Origin: an uncultured cyanobacterium | GTDB taxonomy: Bacteria > Cyanobacteriota > Cyanobacteriia > Thermostichales > Thermostichaceae | Direction of reading: 5' to 3' | DNA: 64,000 nt | Assembly: GCA_937944885.1 (NCBI GenBank) | Contig: CALFBB010000023.1 | Span: 1 to 64,000 of the forward strand | In this document: positions 42,970-53,595 of the stretch, one piece after another | Layout of the letters: each line of letters starts with the position of its first letter | How positions within the stretch are numbered: the stretch's first letter is position 1 | Made by a program: the position numbers and the translations under genes | Notes under the pieces: generated by a model | What the model saw: the letters and a program-made list of their open reading frames with translations, nothing else | Database searches by the model: none | Told to the model about the DNA's origin: nothing

Positions 42970-43480
42970 CTAAGCTACCGAAGCAGTGGAAAACAGATCC
43001 ATACCGCGGATTGCATCTAAGCGGATTACATCTAAAAAGGCATAGACCAGGGGAACAGGCAACTCATTTACTCGCCAGGCTAGGCCAATCACCCGCTCCA
43101 GGGGATCCGGCAAGCTGCAAACTTGCACTCCCGCCGGTACTGGTGCAGCAGTCAAGCGAGGTAAGGTTGCCGTCCCTTGGGTCACCATGCTCACGACCGT
43201 TGAGTCTTCCCGAACCTGATAGGTATGGCGAAAGCTCTAGCCTGCCTGATACAGATGATTTTCTAGGGCCAATCCACAGCCGCTGTCATCGACACTCAGA
43301 ATCAGGGGCAGTTAGGCCAGTTGCTCCCAGGTTAAGGGGCCACTTTCTAGGTCATGGTGAGACGAAAGCGCGAGAAAATCGGCGGCGAAAAATGAGTAGC
43401 AGCGCTGCGCAAGGAGGCAATTCTCAGCTTACTGCCCTGTAAACCCCGTTCCTGTAGGGCCTTTCCAGTAATCTTAATAT
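42970..43480 (-). pseudogene. Degenerate LysR-family regulator (substrate-binding domain remnant)
   Basis: Pieces GKALQERGLQGSKLRIASLRSAATHFSPPIFSRFR, (frameshift) DLESGPLTWEQLA*LPLILSVDDSGCGLALENHLYQAG*SFRHTYQVREDSTVVSMVTQGTATLPRLTAAPVPAGVQVCSLPDPLERVIGLAWR…; no HTH domain. Confidence 0.7.
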
Positions 43481-43623
43481 CTGGCGGGCATGAAGGGATC
43501 CCTAAGCCTCAAGGATCCTGGTGGATACAGCAAGTCCGTATCAAAGGATGGGAACGACTTCCGGGGGTTTTTCGGTCGCAATGACAGCTTGCCTGAGAAA
43601 CCCACAGTCATAGGCTTACAAGC

Positions 43624-44514
43624 CTAGCGAGTTGCTGTACCGGTACCGCCGCTGGGTAGATGTAACTTACGAGCCAGGCCCAGCCGAGCCAAGATCCAGA
43701 TAGCCCAGTAGGTCATGTCAATTTCCCACCAGCGCAAGCCTGCTTTGACGCATTTCGGATCAGCATGATGGTTGTTGTGCCAGCCTTCACCGTAGGTGAG
43801 AAGGGCTGCCCACCAGAGGTTACGGGCATTGTCGTCACTCTCAAAGGTGCGGTAGCCCCAGAAATGGCTAGCGGAGTTGATCAACCAGGTGCAGTGTAGA
43901 AGCAGAACCGTCCGGACAAAAATCCCGTACACCACAAATGACCACCCCCCCAGCAAGTAGAGCAGGACAGCCAGAGGCAACTGCAAAAGTAGAGCGTACT
44001 TATCCAACCAGCAATAAAAGGGATCCCGAGCCAGATCAGGTGCAAAAGTCGCGTATTTCTCCCGATTAAAGAACTCCTCCCGCTGGTAAATCAGCCAGAG
44101 TATGTGGCTCCACCAAAAGCCTTTGCGGGCCGAGTAGGGATCCTTTTGCTCATCCTCTGTGAAAGCATGATGCTGGCGATGCCCCCCCACCCAGAAGATC
44201 GGCCCTCCTTGAATGGCCAAGGCACCCAAAATGGCAAAAACATACTCTAACCACTTGGGCACCTGGAAGCTGCGGTGGCTCAACAGACGGTGGTAACCCA
44301 AACAAATGCCGAGGCTACCGAAACACCAGTGTAGAAGCAAGGCTACCGCCAGCGCTGACCAGGAGAAAAAGAAAATCCCTCCCACCAAGGCTACCGCATG
44401 AAAAATAGCAAAGAAAAGCACATGTTCCCATGCAAAGCGCAACGAATCTGGCGGATCGGGCTGAGTCCGGGAATCTGGAGGATGAAACAACTTGGGAGGA
44501 AGGGAAACGGCCAT
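43624..44514 (-). CDS. Acyl-CoA/acyl-lipid delta-9-type fatty acid desaturase
   Basis: His boxes GYHRLLSHRSF, GGHRQHHAFTE, EGWHNNHH; likely ATG at 44514 (track start 44694). Confidence 0.92.
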   Translation of the reverse strand: MAVSLPPKLFHPPDSRTQPDPPDSLRFAWEHVLFFAIFHAVALVGGIFFFSWSALAVALLLHWCFGSLGICLGYHRLLSHRSFQVPKWLEYVFAILGALAIQGGPIFWVGGHRQHHAFTEDEQKDPYSARKGFWWSHILWLIYQREEFFNREKYATFAPDLARDPFYCWLDKYALLLQLPLAVLLYLLGGWSFVVYGIFVRTVLLLHCTWLINSASHFWGYRTFESDDNARNLWWAALLTYGEGWHNNHHADPKCVKAGLRWWEIDMTYWAIWILARLGLARKLHLPSGGTGTATR

Positions 44515-44799
44515 GAACCAATAAAACCTCAAAAGAAAGAGCGGTCTAGAGTGATAGGTTGCCAAGAGTTCCACTTCTCCGTTGCGCAGGATGCGTAGCC
44601 TTGAGAGAAGAGAACATACAAAGACCGCTGGATCCCAGCGGCTCAGAAACCTGAACTTCAGGAAACGATATAACAGTACCCAAGCATGCATCACTACAAA
44701 TAAAGTCTGACCTCAGGCAGACAGGAAGCGAAGATCAGCAAATGGGTACTGCCAACGTCATTTCACTTGACACTTAGCTTAACGGTATTCCACCGTGAA

Positions 44800-44816
44800 T
44801 GCAAGTGTTACTTGCA
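44800..44816. promoter_or_regulatory. Perfect inverted repeat TGCAAGT-GTT-ACTTGCA, candidate TetR operator
   Basis: 7-3-7 palindrome 35 bp upstream of the TetR start (44851). Confidence 0.55.
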
Positions 44817-44850
44817 GCCCACCACAGATTTTCAGGATTTCCTCCTCTTC

Positions 44851-45522
44851 ATGACTCACTCTTCCACCCGGCAAAGGCTGCTCAAGGCGGCCCGAGAGTT
44901 ATTTGTCCATCAAGGCATTACCCAAACGACGACCCGTCAGATTGCGGATTTGGCCGGCGTGAATGAGGTAACCCTATTTCGGCACTTCGGTACCAAGCAG
45001 GGGCTGCTGTTGGCGGTGTTTGCGGAGTTGGGGGTGTTTTCAGGTATTGCTGACTTGCCCCTGCCAGACCAGTCTGGCGGCAACATTGAGCAACCGCAGC
45101 TGAAGGCCATTTTGCTCAACTACGTTCACAGTTGCTTTCGGGCCTTGGCGGATAATCCGGAATTGGTGCGCTCTCTGGTAGGAGAGGCAGGGTCTTACTC
45201 AGCGGCTCACCGCCAGGCTTTGCGGGAAGGTTTTCTGCGGGCCCAAAAACAGCTGCGGGATTATCTTTACAAATTCTTTCCACCCAACCCAGAGACATCA
45301 ACGCCAGACCGGGTAGGTGAAGCAGCGGGGGTTTTGCATCTGATGATTCTAGGAGCAGCTGTGTTGGAGGTAACGGCTCAGCTGCCCGCTGGTCTGGGAA
45401 GACCGAACCCCAGCTCACCTGTGTCTGCAGAAGGGGGGATCCCACCTCTGTTGCAGGCCTGCGTGGAGGTGTGGATGGCAAGCATAGGGCAAATAGAGGT
45501 AAATAAACCTCCCACCGACTAA
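44851..45522 (+). CDS. TetR/AcrR family transcriptional regulator
   Basis: RQRLLKAARELFVHQGITQTTTRQIADLAGVNEVTLFRHFGTKQGLL; ATG 44851. Confidence 0.92.
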   Translation: MTHSSTRQRLLKAARELFVHQGITQTTTRQIADLAGVNEVTLFRHFGTKQGLLLAVFAELGVFSGIADLPLPDQSGGNIEQPQLKAILLNYVHSCFRALADNPELVRSLVGEAGSYSAAHRQALREGFLRAQKQLRDYLYKFFPPNPETSTPDRVGEAAGVLHLMILGAAVLEVTAQLPAGLGRPNPSSPVSAEGGIPPLLQACVEVWMASIGQIEVNKPPTD

Positions 45523-45549
45523 GGTAGGGGGCTCGTAGCAGCCTTGGGT

Positions 45550-46012
45550 GAAAAGAGAGGAGGTTGTAAGCCGGGTTCTGTAGTGCAGAGCCTACCTAGG
45601 GCGTAAAGCCCAGGTGAATCTGTACTGGCGATCATCTATCTGGGAGTGATGTTACCATCACCCTCTAGCGGCACACCCTCACCGAAACCACCCTTCCCCA
45701 ACTGGGTACCGTGATCTCGGTGCAGCCTACAGGGGCGAAGAACAGCCATATCCTGTCTGCTGCGGCCTTGCTTTCCACCGGGGTTTACCGAGCCAACGCC
45801 TCTCGACGTTGCTGGTGGGCTCTTACCCCACCTTTGCACCCTTGCCTGTGCTGAATCAGCCATCGGCGGTATGTTTCTGTGGCACTGTCCTCACGGTTGC
45901 CCGCACTGGGAGTTTCCCCAGCGGTGTGTTCTTCTGAAAGCCCGGACTTTCCTCATGGTGCTGCCTGGTGGCGGCAGCAGCCACGCGACCGCCTGCCCCT
46001 CCCCTCTTTTCA
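45550..46012 (-). ncRNA. rnpB: RNase P RNA (bacterial type A)
   Basis: Minus strand contains GAGGAAAGTCCGGGCTTTC near the 5' end and CACTACAGAACCCGGCTTAC near the 3' end, with P4-type pairing partners; ends approximate. Confidence 0.93.
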
Positions 46013-46187
46013 GCTCTAGTGTATCCTGGGCCCTGCTCTTAGCCACAACTGTTCACCGGTAGAGGGCGGGCTTCTCTGGTCTTTTGGCGCCAGCTGTGGG
46101 AACAACCTGATCCAGGTTTTGGCAGTGGGAACATATGGGCAGTTGCTCGACGGGATCCCGCTCAGGCTTACTCTTGGGGCTGTGGGG

Positions 46188-48824
46188 TTAAGGGTTCGGG
46201 GAATGCTGGTTCTGACTTTGGTCTCTCAGGCCGAGTCCGATGCAACTGTGCTTTTCCACCAGCTCCAGGACCTGCTTGGCCCGTTCAATCACCGGTTTGG
46301 GCAACCCTGCCATGCGTCCCACCTCGATGCCATAGGAGCGATCTGCTCCACCCGCTTGGACTTGGTGCAGAAATACAATCCGATCCTCCAGTTCTTTCAC
46401 CACCACCTGGAAGTTAGCCACGTTGGGCAGCAGCGTTTCCAACTGGTTGAGCTCGTGGTAGTGGGTGGCAAAGAGGGTACGGGCCTGCACTCGGGTGGCC
46501 AGGTATTCGGCCACGGCCCAGGCAATGGAAAGGCCATCAAAGGTGGCGGTGCCGCGGCCAATCTCATCCAGCAACACCAGTGAGCGCTCGGTGGCGTGGT
46601 TAAGGATGTTGGCGGTTTCGTTCATCTCCACCATGAAGGTGGATTGGCCGGTGGCCAGATCGTCAACAGCCCCAACACGGGTAAAAACGCGATCACACAG
46701 ACCCAATTCCGCTTCTTCAGCGGGGACAAAGCTGCCCATCTGGGCCAGGATTTGAATCAACCCAATCTGTCGTAGGTAGGTGGATTTGCCGGACATGTTC
46801 GGCCCGGTCAGGATGATTAGATCTGGGCCTTGTGGGGATCCCAAATCTACAGAATTGGCCACAAACAGACCTCTGGGCAGGGATTTTTCCACCACCGGGT
46901 GGCGACCCTCCTTGATGTAAAGGCGGCGATCCTGAGTGATGCGGGGGCGGACATACCCCTGTTGCACGGCTACTTCTGCTAGGCCAAACAAGGCATCTAC
47001 TGCTGCAAGGGTCTGGGCCACTGCTCGGATCTGGGTGGCCTGGGATCCCGCCTGTAGGCGCAACTGCAAAAACAGCTCGTACTCCCGTTGGTTGATGTCG
47101 GTTTGGGCGGTGAGGATACGGGCTTCTTTTTCCTTTAGCTCTGGGGTGATGAAGCGCTCCTCGTTGGTCAGGGTTTGCTTGCGGATGTAGTGCTCCGGTA
47201 CCTGGTTGGCTTTGGCGCGGCTGATGCTTAGGTAGTAGCCAAAGGCTTTGTTAAAGCCCACCTTCAGAGTGGGGATGCCGGTGCGTTCCCGCTCGATTTT
47301 CTCTAGGTTGGCAATCCACTGGCGGTCTTGTTCCACCTGTTGCCGCAGCCGATCCAGCTCCGGATCAACCCCTGCTTGGATCAATCCCCCTTCGGTGAGC
47401 AGAGGCGGGGGGGAGGGGAGGAGGGTGCGCTCAATTAACCGGCCCAAATCCACCAAGTTGGGATCCACCTGCTGCAAGCTCTGCAACAGCGGGGTCTGGG
47501 CGGTGGCCACCCAATCGGCCAGCTCCGGTAGCTTGCTCAGAGAAGAGCCCAAGGCCACCAGCTCGCGCGGATTGGCGGTGCCGGATCCCACCCGACTGGC
47601 CAGGCGCTCCAGATCATAAAGAGAGTCCAGCAGGGATCCCAGGCGGGTCCGCAGGGAGGGATTGTTGAGCAGCTCTTGGATGGTGTCTTGGCGCAGCTGG
47701 ATCTGGACTGGATCCTGCAAAGGTTGCAACAACCAGCGGCGCAGGGCTCGTCCCCCCATGGCGGTGCGACTGTGATCCAGTACCCAGAGCAGGGATCCCA
47801 CAAAGGCCCCTTCGCGGATGGTCTGGGTCAATTCCAGGTTACGGCGGGTTTGGGGATCCAAAAGTAAGTAGTCCGTTAAGTAATAGGTGCGGGGAGGAGG
47901 CAAGAGGGGGGAAAGCCCCTCCTGCGCCAGGTTTTTCTGGGTTTCTTCTAGGTATTGCAACAGGCCGCCGGCAGCGCGAACGGCCAAAGGCAAATCGGCA
48001 CAGCCCAGTCCCTCCAGAGAGCGTAGGCCATAGCTCTGCAAAAGATAATCCCGTGCTCTCCCCAGTTCAAAGGGCCCTGCTGGCCGCAGCGTATACCGGT
48101 ACTGGCCGGGTAAGTCGCTCAGAGCTTGGGGGTTGCTGGGGCGCACTAAGGTAAGCCCTAAGCCATCCTCCGCCGGGATTAAAACCTCCGCCGGCTGCAG
48201 CCGTGCCAGTTCTTGCTCCAGCTTTTCCGCCCCGGCGCTTTGGCAGACCCAAAACTCCCCGGTGGAAATATCGGCGTAGGCCAAGCCCCAAGGAAAATCG
48301 CAGCCCTTGGTATTCTGCAGACGGACAATGGCGGCCAGGTAGTTGTTTTGCCGCGCCTGCAGCAGCTCTTCTTCCAAAACCGTGCCGGGGGTAATTACCC
48401 GTGTGACTTCCCGCCGTACCAGTCCCTTGGCTTGATCCGCCGGTTCCATCTGGTCGCAGACGGCGATGGCATAGCCCTTGCCCACCAGCTGCGCGGCATA
48501 GCGGGCAAAGGCATGGTGGGGCACACCACACATGGGGATCCGCCCGATTGCTCCCCCCTCCCGCCCGGTGAGCACCAGCTCCAGCTCCCGTGAGACCAGC
48601 TGGGCATCCTGAAAAAACAGCTCGTAGAAATCCCCCAGCCGGTAAAACAACAGGGCCTGGGGATACTGCCGCTTTAGCTCCACGTAGTGCTGCATCATCG
48701 GCGTGAGCAAAGCAGGATCCACCGTCAGGGCATCCCAAGTTTCGGTAGAAGCAGAATTAGAAGACATAGAATCCGCACGTCCATCCAGAGGAACCATCTT
48801 GACCTGGTACCAGACCTTAAACAA
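46188..48824 (-). CDS. mutS: DNA mismatch repair protein MutS
   Basis: [63 protein letters not shown]; true start probably internal. Confidence 0.96.
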   Translation of the reverse strand: MFKVWYQVKMVPLDGRADSMSSNSASTETWDALTVDPALLTPMMQHYVELKRQYPQALLFYRLGDFYELFFQDAQLVSRELELVLTGREGGAIGRIPMCGVPHHAFARYAAQLVGKGYAIAVCDQMEPADQAKGLVRREVTRVITPGTVLEEELLQARQNNYLAAIVRLQNTKGCDFPWGLAYADISTGEFWVCQSAGAEKLEQELARLQPAEVLIPAEDGLGLTLVRPSNPQALSDLPGQYRYTLRPAGPFELGRARDYLLQSYGLRSLEGLGCADLPLAVRAAGGLLQYLEETQKNLAQEGLSPLLPPPRTYYLTDYLLLDPQTRRNLELTQTIREGAFVGSLLWVLDHSRTAMGGRALRRWLLQPLQDPVQIQLRQDTIQELLNNPSLRTRLGSLLDSLYDLERLASRVGSGTANPRELVALGSSLSKLPELADWVATAQTPLLQSLQQVDPNLVDLGRLIERTLLPSPPPLLTEGGLIQAGVDPELDRLRQQVEQDRQWIANLEKIERERTGIPTLKVGFNKAFGYYLSISRAKANQVPEHYIRKQTLTNEERFITPELKEKEARILTAQTDINQREYELFLQLRLQAGSQATQIRAVAQTLAAVDALFGLAEVAVQQGYVRPRITQDRRLYIKEGRHPVVEKSLPRGLFVANSVDLGSPQGPDLIILTGPNMSGKSTYLRQIGLIQILAQMGSFVPAEEAELGLCDRVFTRVGAVDDLATGQSTFMVEMNETANILNHATERSLVLLDEIGRGTATFDGLSIAWAVAEYLATRVQARTLFATHYHELNQLETLLPNVANFQVVVKELEDRIVFLHQVQAGGADRSYGIEVGRMAGLPKPVIERAKQVLELVEKHSCIGLGLRDQSQNQHSPNP

Positions 48825-49019
48825 CCCCTGCCTCAGCTGTTCTTACCCAAGGGGGGACTAGAACCTGGAATCATTGTCCTAGCACGCCTGAGTGTTCCTC
48901 TAGCCGCTACGGTTAGCCCCTGCTGTCAACCCAACTGGGCCTGGCCCATTAGATGCTTGGCAAGGGATCCAAGCGGATTTCCCTTAACCCCCTCAGCCCG
49001 GCACCTGTTGGTTTACTTA

Positions 49020-49036
49020 TTGCAAGTAACTTGCAA
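49020..49036. promoter_or_regulatory. Perfect palindrome TTGCAAGT-A-ACTTGCAA upstream of the TonB-type uptake operon
   Basis: 8-1-8 inverted repeat; same half-site core as 44800-44816. Confidence 0.5.
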
Positions 49037-49153
49037 AAGCTAAGCAGCAGTGATATTCTGACACCACACAACTGTTGAGTTTATCTCTCAACAAAAGTCC
49101 GGCCTTTCCCCGCCTTTAGGATTTGCTGCCTAGGGTGGAGAGAGGAGGTTTCT

Positions 49154-50218
49154 TTGTCAAAAAAAGCTATAGAGGCTGCTGAAGTGCTGGCTAATTCTGA
49201 ACGTTCGTCCCTGAGTGGGGGGAGAGCCCCAAAGCAGAGGCGGTGGGAAATACCTCCCCTTGCTCTGGCCTGTCTGCTACTGGGTTGCATTAGTTTAGTA
49301 CTTCTGTTCTCTTTAACTTTGGGTTCTGTGCCCATGAGTGGTGGAGAGGTTTGGCGGGCCCTGTGGCGACAGGGGGATCCCACCCATCAGACCATTCTCT
49401 GGCAGCTACGCATGCCGCGGGCGCTGTTGGCCCAGTTGGTGGGGGCAGCGCTGGGTATGGCCGGGGCCCTGTTGCAGGGGATGCTGGGGAATGGGTTGGC
49501 GGATCCCTATTTGCTGGGGATTTCGGCGGGGGCAGGCTTGGCGGCAGTGGGGCTACTCACCTTGGGGGAGTGGACCCGTTGGGTGCCCTTGGCGGCTTGG
49601 AGTGGGGGAGTGCTCACCACTTTGTTGGTGTATGGGCTGGCCCGCAGCCGCAGCGGATTGGCGGTAGAGCGGTTGATCCTGGCGGGGGTGGCGGTAAGTG
49701 CCTTGTTTGGCGCCATCAGTTCCACCTTGCTGCTGATGGCCGATGACCGCGTGCAGGTGGCTTTGAGCTGGTTAATCGGTAGCCTGAGCGGGCGGGGCTG
49801 GCCGGAGGTGCAAACGGCAGGGATGTACATCCTGGTGGGCTTGGGTCTGGGCTGGGGACAGGCGCGGGCTTTGAACCTACTGAGTTTGGGGGAGGAGATG
49901 GCCGTTGGTTTGGGGATCCCTTTGGCCCGTACCCGGGTGGTGATTGGTTTAGTGGCAGCTTTGTTGGCGGCAGCAGCAGTCAGTGTTGGCGGGTTGATTG
50001 GCTTTGTTGGGTTGGTGGTGCCCCACATGGTGCGGCAGACAGTGGGATCCGATTACCGCTGGCTGTTGCCCCTTGCGGCGCTGGCAGGGGCGGGATTACT
50101 GGGATCCGCTGATATTCTGGCCCGCTTGGGAGCGGTGGAGCTGCCGGTAGGGGTGGTAACCGCCTTGATGGGGGCACCCTTTTTTGGTTGGCTGCTGCGG
50201 CAGCGGGGGGCAGCCTGA
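49154..50218 (+). CDS. FecCD-family ABC transporter permease (iron/heme/cobalamin type)
   Basis: LRMPRALLAQLVGAALGMAGALLQGMLGNGLADPYLLGISAGAGL; GGLIGFVGLVVPHMVR. Confidence 0.93.
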   Translation: MSKKAIEAAEVLANSERSSLSGGRAPKQRRWEIPPLALACLLLGCISLVLLFSLTLGSVPMSGGEVWRALWRQGDPTHQTILWQLRMPRALLAQLVGAALGMAGALLQGMLGNGLADPYLLGISAGAGLAAVGLLTLGEWTRWVPLAAWSGGVLTTLLVYGLARSRSGLAVERLILAGVAVSALFGAISSTLLLMADDRVQVALSWLIGSLSGRGWPEVQTAGMYILVGLGLGWGQARALNLLSLGEEMAVGLGIPLARTRVVIGLVAALLAAAAVSVGGLIGFVGLVVPHMVRQTVGSDYRWLLPLAALAGAGLLGSADILARLGAVELPVGVVTALMGAPFFGWLLRQRGAA

Positions 50219-51057
50219 TGAAGACCACTATGCCCATCCTACAGGCGGAAAACCTGACAGGCGGGTATGGCCTGCGACCGGTGGTGCGGCAGATCAGCCT
50301 ACAGGTGGAGCGGGGGGAATGGCTGAGTATTGTCGGCCCCAATGGCTCTGGGAAGTCCACGTTGCTGCGGTTGCTGAGCCGAGTGCTGCTGCCCTTACAA
50401 GGTCAGGTGTGGCTAGAGGGCAGAGATATCCACCGGCAGTTTACGCCACAACAGCTGGCTCAACGGCTAGCTCTCCTACCGCAGCAGCAGCGCATTCCCC
50501 AGGGACTAAGCGTGCGGCAACTGGTGAGCTTAGGTCGTGCTCCTCACCAGCCCTGGTGGCGGTGGCAGTTACCACGGGCGGACTGGCAGCGGGTGGAACA
50601 GGCGCTGGAGCAAACCGGATTGGGATCCCTAGCGGCGCGACCGGTGGAAACCCTTTCGGGTGGGGAACGGCAGCGGGCCTTTTTGGCACTCGCACTGGTG
50701 CAAGAGCCGCAGGTGTTGCTCTTGGATGAACCTACCACCTTCTTGGATCTGCACTACCAGCTGGAGCTACTGGAGCTGTTGCAGCGGCTGAAACAGGAGC
50801 GGGGGCTGACTCTCATCACGGTACTCCACGACCTAAACCTGGCGATTCGCTACAGCCGGCGGATTGCCCTGCTGGGATGCGGTTGTATGCAGGCCATCGG
50901 ATCCCCCCGCGAGGTTTTGACCCCCGGTCGGGTACGGCAGGTGTTTGGCCTAAAGGTGGAGTGGATCTCTACGCCAGTGGGTGGGCAACTCTGTCCTTTG
51001 GCAGCAGTGGGTAGAGGGGAAGAAAAAACTTTGAACGTTCTAGAACTGTCTTCTTGA
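50218..51057 (+). CDS. ABC transporter ATP-binding protein (FecE/BtuD/HmuV type)
   Basis: GPNGSGKSTLLRLLSRVL, LSGGERQRAFLALALVQEPQVLLLDEPTTFLDL; start overlaps preceding stop (TGATG). Confidence 0.92.
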   Translation: MKTTMPILQAENLTGGYGLRPVVRQISLQVERGEWLSIVGPNGSGKSTLLRLLSRVLLPLQGQVWLEGRDIHRQFTPQQLAQRLALLPQQQRIPQGLSVRQLVSLGRAPHQPWWRWQLPRADWQRVEQALEQTGLGSLAARPVETLSGGERQRAFLALALVQEPQVLLLDEPTTFLDLHYQLELLELLQRLKQERGLTLITVLHDLNLAIRYSRRIALLGCGCMQAIGSPREVLTPGRVRQVFGLKVEWISTPVGGQLCPLAAVGRGEEKTLNVLELSS

Positions 51058-51082
51058 AATTTTAGGTTGTGAGTGAGGCGTT

Positions 51083-53530
51083 ATGAGAGCTATGGGTCGT
51101 TTTTCGGGTGTCTTGGGTCTGGGGCTGAGTGTAGGGCTGGGTTGGGGATCCTTGGCTTGGAGCCAAACTCAACCGATGGCAGAGTCTATGTCGGATTCGC
51201 CGTTGCTGGCTCAAGCTACCCCTGCTCCTGTTCAGGGAGCAACCACCCTGCAGGAGCAAATTCGCGAACTGGAGGCCCAAATTGAGGCCGCTCGCCAGCG
51301 GGGGGATCAAGCAGAGGTGGAACGGCTACAGGCGGATCTGCGGGTACTGCAGCAGGAGGGCACCCCTGTATTTAACCTGCAACAGATCACGGTAACGGGC
51401 ACCCGCACAGAACGCTCCTTGGCCGATTCCCCCGCCAGCATTACCGTGATCGACCGGGAGCGCCTGCAACAGGAGCTGATCCAAAACATTCAGGATCTGG
51501 TGCGCTACGAGCCGGGGGTCAGTGTCCGGCGCAGCCTTCGCTATGGCCTGCAGGATTTCAACATCCGCGGCCTAGACAGCAACCGCGTGTTGATCCAAGT
51601 AGACGGGATCCGACAGCCGGAACGCTTTACTTTTGGCCCTTTCAACATTGGTCGAGACAGCTTTGAGCTAGAAACCCTAAAAACCGTTGAAATTATTCGC
51701 GGCCCGGCCTCTACCCTTTACGGCAGTGATGCCCTAGGGGGAGTGGTTACCTATGCAACCTTGGAACCTGGGGATCTGTTGGGAGAACGGGATAGCCATA
51801 TAGGCCTTTCCAGCCAGTACAGCAGCAGCAACCAAGGTTTTGTCAATACCCTCAGCCTGGCCGGGCGGCAGGACAACCTGGAAGCAATGCTGATCTACAC
51901 CCGCCGGGATGGACGGGAAATCGACATCAAAGGTGACGCCAGCCTAGTGGATCCCAAGACAGAAACGGGAGATAACCTCCTGGCCAAGTTGGTTTATCGC
52001 TTTGATCAGTACAGCAGCCTTAACCTCACCGGAGAGTATTTCAACCGGCGCACCACCACCACTAGCGCTCCCCGTAACTTGGCTACGGGCATTAGCTTTT
52101 TTGAGGAAACCATTGATGTAGAGCGCAGCCGCCTTAGCCTGGAATACCGCTACAGCAACCCTGATAACCCAGCCTTTGAGCTGGCCACTGCCCAGATCTA
52201 CTACCAACCGGCTCGCACCCAAGAACCGAGTGTAGAAAATCGTACTCTCACGGTGCAAGGACGACCGGTACCGGTGCGGCGGGATACCTTCAACGAGCTG
52301 ATCAGCAACATCTTGGGAGTGAGTCTACAGGCCCAGAGCCGCTTGCAAACGGGGGATATCTCCCACCGGCTGGTCTATGGAGTGGATTTATCTACCACTC
52401 GCAATGAACGTCCCCGTAACCGCTTCCAGACCAACCTGCAGACGGGGGAGGTTACCCAGAACATTCCCCCCGATGTTTTCCCCACCAAAGACTTTCCCGA
52501 TTCTGATACGGTGCGCTTTGGCCTTTATTTGCAGGATGAGATTGAGTTTAATGGTGGCAATCTCACCCTTATCCCCGGCATCCGCTACGACACCTACAAC
52601 CTCACCCCCAGCCCCGATGAAGACTTTTTGAGAAGTGGAGCAGAAGCCGTCAGCCTCTTTGCCGATGCCATCTCCCCCAAGTTGGGCCTGGTGTGGCGGC
52701 TTAACCCCAACCTCACCTTTACCGCCCAGTACAACACCGGCTTCCGAGCCCCCCAATACAATGAAATCAACAGCGGCTTTACCAACCTCACCAGTCCTTT
52801 TTTCCGCTACCGCACCCTCTCCAACCCTGACTTGCGTCCGGAGACCAGCCAGGGCTTTGAGGTGGGCTTGCGGGGGATCTACCCTCAGGCCAGCTTTAGC
52901 TTAGCCGCCTACTACAACGATTACTACGATTTCATTGAAGCTTTCCGAGAAGTGGGATCCGAGCCTTCTCCTCCCGGCTCCGGCCCTCCAGGCGGTCCGC
53001 CACCTCCACCGGTGATTTTGTTCCAAAGCCAAAATGTCAGCCGTGCCCGCATCTATGGCGTAGAAGCAACAGGGCAGTATTTCTTTAGCCCAGATTTGAC
53101 GGGGTGGAGCCTGAACGGCAGCTTTGCCTGGGCAGTGGGGGATAACCTTACCGAGGATAAGCCGCTTCTCTCCATTGAGCCACTGACAGCGGTGTTGGGG
53201 TTGAACTATGACGATCCCAGCCAAATCTGGGGCGCGAGGCTGATAGCCACTTTGGTTGCCGATCCGCGCGATCCGCAGCGGGAAGTGGTACGGCCAAACC
53301 CGAATGCACCCCCGCAAGTTCCCTTTGTTGCCAGTGGCTATACGGTTGTTGATTTGCTGGCCTACTACAACTTGGACAACAACTGGCAGTTGAACTTCGG
53401 GGTCTTCAATCTTTTCGATGAACAGTATTTCCTCTACTCCGAAACCCGCAACCTGTTTGTTGGGCCGGAAGTGGAGCGACGAGCTCAACCGGGCAGGAAT
53501 GTAGCTTTGAACTTTTCTAGTCGTTTTTAG
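51083..53530 (+). CDS. TonB-dependent outer membrane receptor, heme-receptor-like
   Basis: Signal peptide, coiled coil, plug (ITVTGTRTERSLADSPASITVIDRE…GPASTLYGSDALGGVV), FRAP…NPDLRPE, C-terminal …NFSSRF. Confidence 0.92.
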   Translation: MRAMGRFSGVLGLGLSVGLGWGSLAWSQTQPMAESMSDSPLLAQATPAPVQGATTLQEQIRELEAQIEAARQRGDQAEVERLQADLRVLQQEGTPVFNLQQITVTGTRTERSLADSPASITVIDRERLQQELIQNIQDLVRYEPGVSVRRSLRYGLQDFNIRGLDSNRVLIQVDGIRQPERFTFGPFNIGRDSFELETLKTVEIIRGPASTLYGSDALGGVVTYATLEPGDLLGERDSHIGLSSQYSSSNQGFVNTLSLAGRQDNLEAMLIYTRRDGREIDIKGDASLVDPKTETGDNLLAKLVYRFDQYSSLNLTGEYFNRRTTTTSAPRNLATGISFFEETIDVERSRLSLEYRYSNPDNPAFELATAQIYYQPARTQEPSVENRTLTVQGRPVPVRRDTFNELISNILGVSLQAQSRLQTGDISHRLVYGVDLSTTRNERPRNRFQTNLQTGEVTQNIPPDVFPTKDFPDSDTVRFGLYLQDEIEFNGGNLTLIPGIRYDTYNLTPSPDEDFLRSGAEAVSLFADAISPKLGLVWRLNPNLTFTAQYNTGFRAPQYNEINSGFTNLTSPFFRYRTLSNPDLRPETSQGFEVGLRGIYPQASFSLAAYYNDYYDFIEAFREVGSEPSPPGSGPPGGPPPPPVILFQSQNVSRARIYGVEATGQYFFSPDLTGWSLNGSFAWAVGDNLTEDKPLLSIEPLTAVLGLNYDDPSQIWGARLIATLVADPRDPQREVVRPNPNAPPQVPFVASGYTVVDLLAYYNLDNNWQLNFGVFNLFDEQYFLYSETRNLFVGPEVERRAQPGRNVALNFSSRF

Positions 53531-53595
53531 CTCTTAGACGGAAAACTCTCCTGCTTCTGAGTGCTTCCGCCTGCTGCTTGCCTTGACTTTGGTGA

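Noticed and set aside
45636-45863. Short ORF at 45636-45863
   Set aside because: Lies inside the rnpB RNA gene
49073-49095. TGTTGAG-TTTATCT-CTCAACA hairpin as a riboswitch upstream of the uptake operon
   Set aside because: Isolated 7-bp stem; no cobalamin-riboswitch B12-box or other aptamer features recognised
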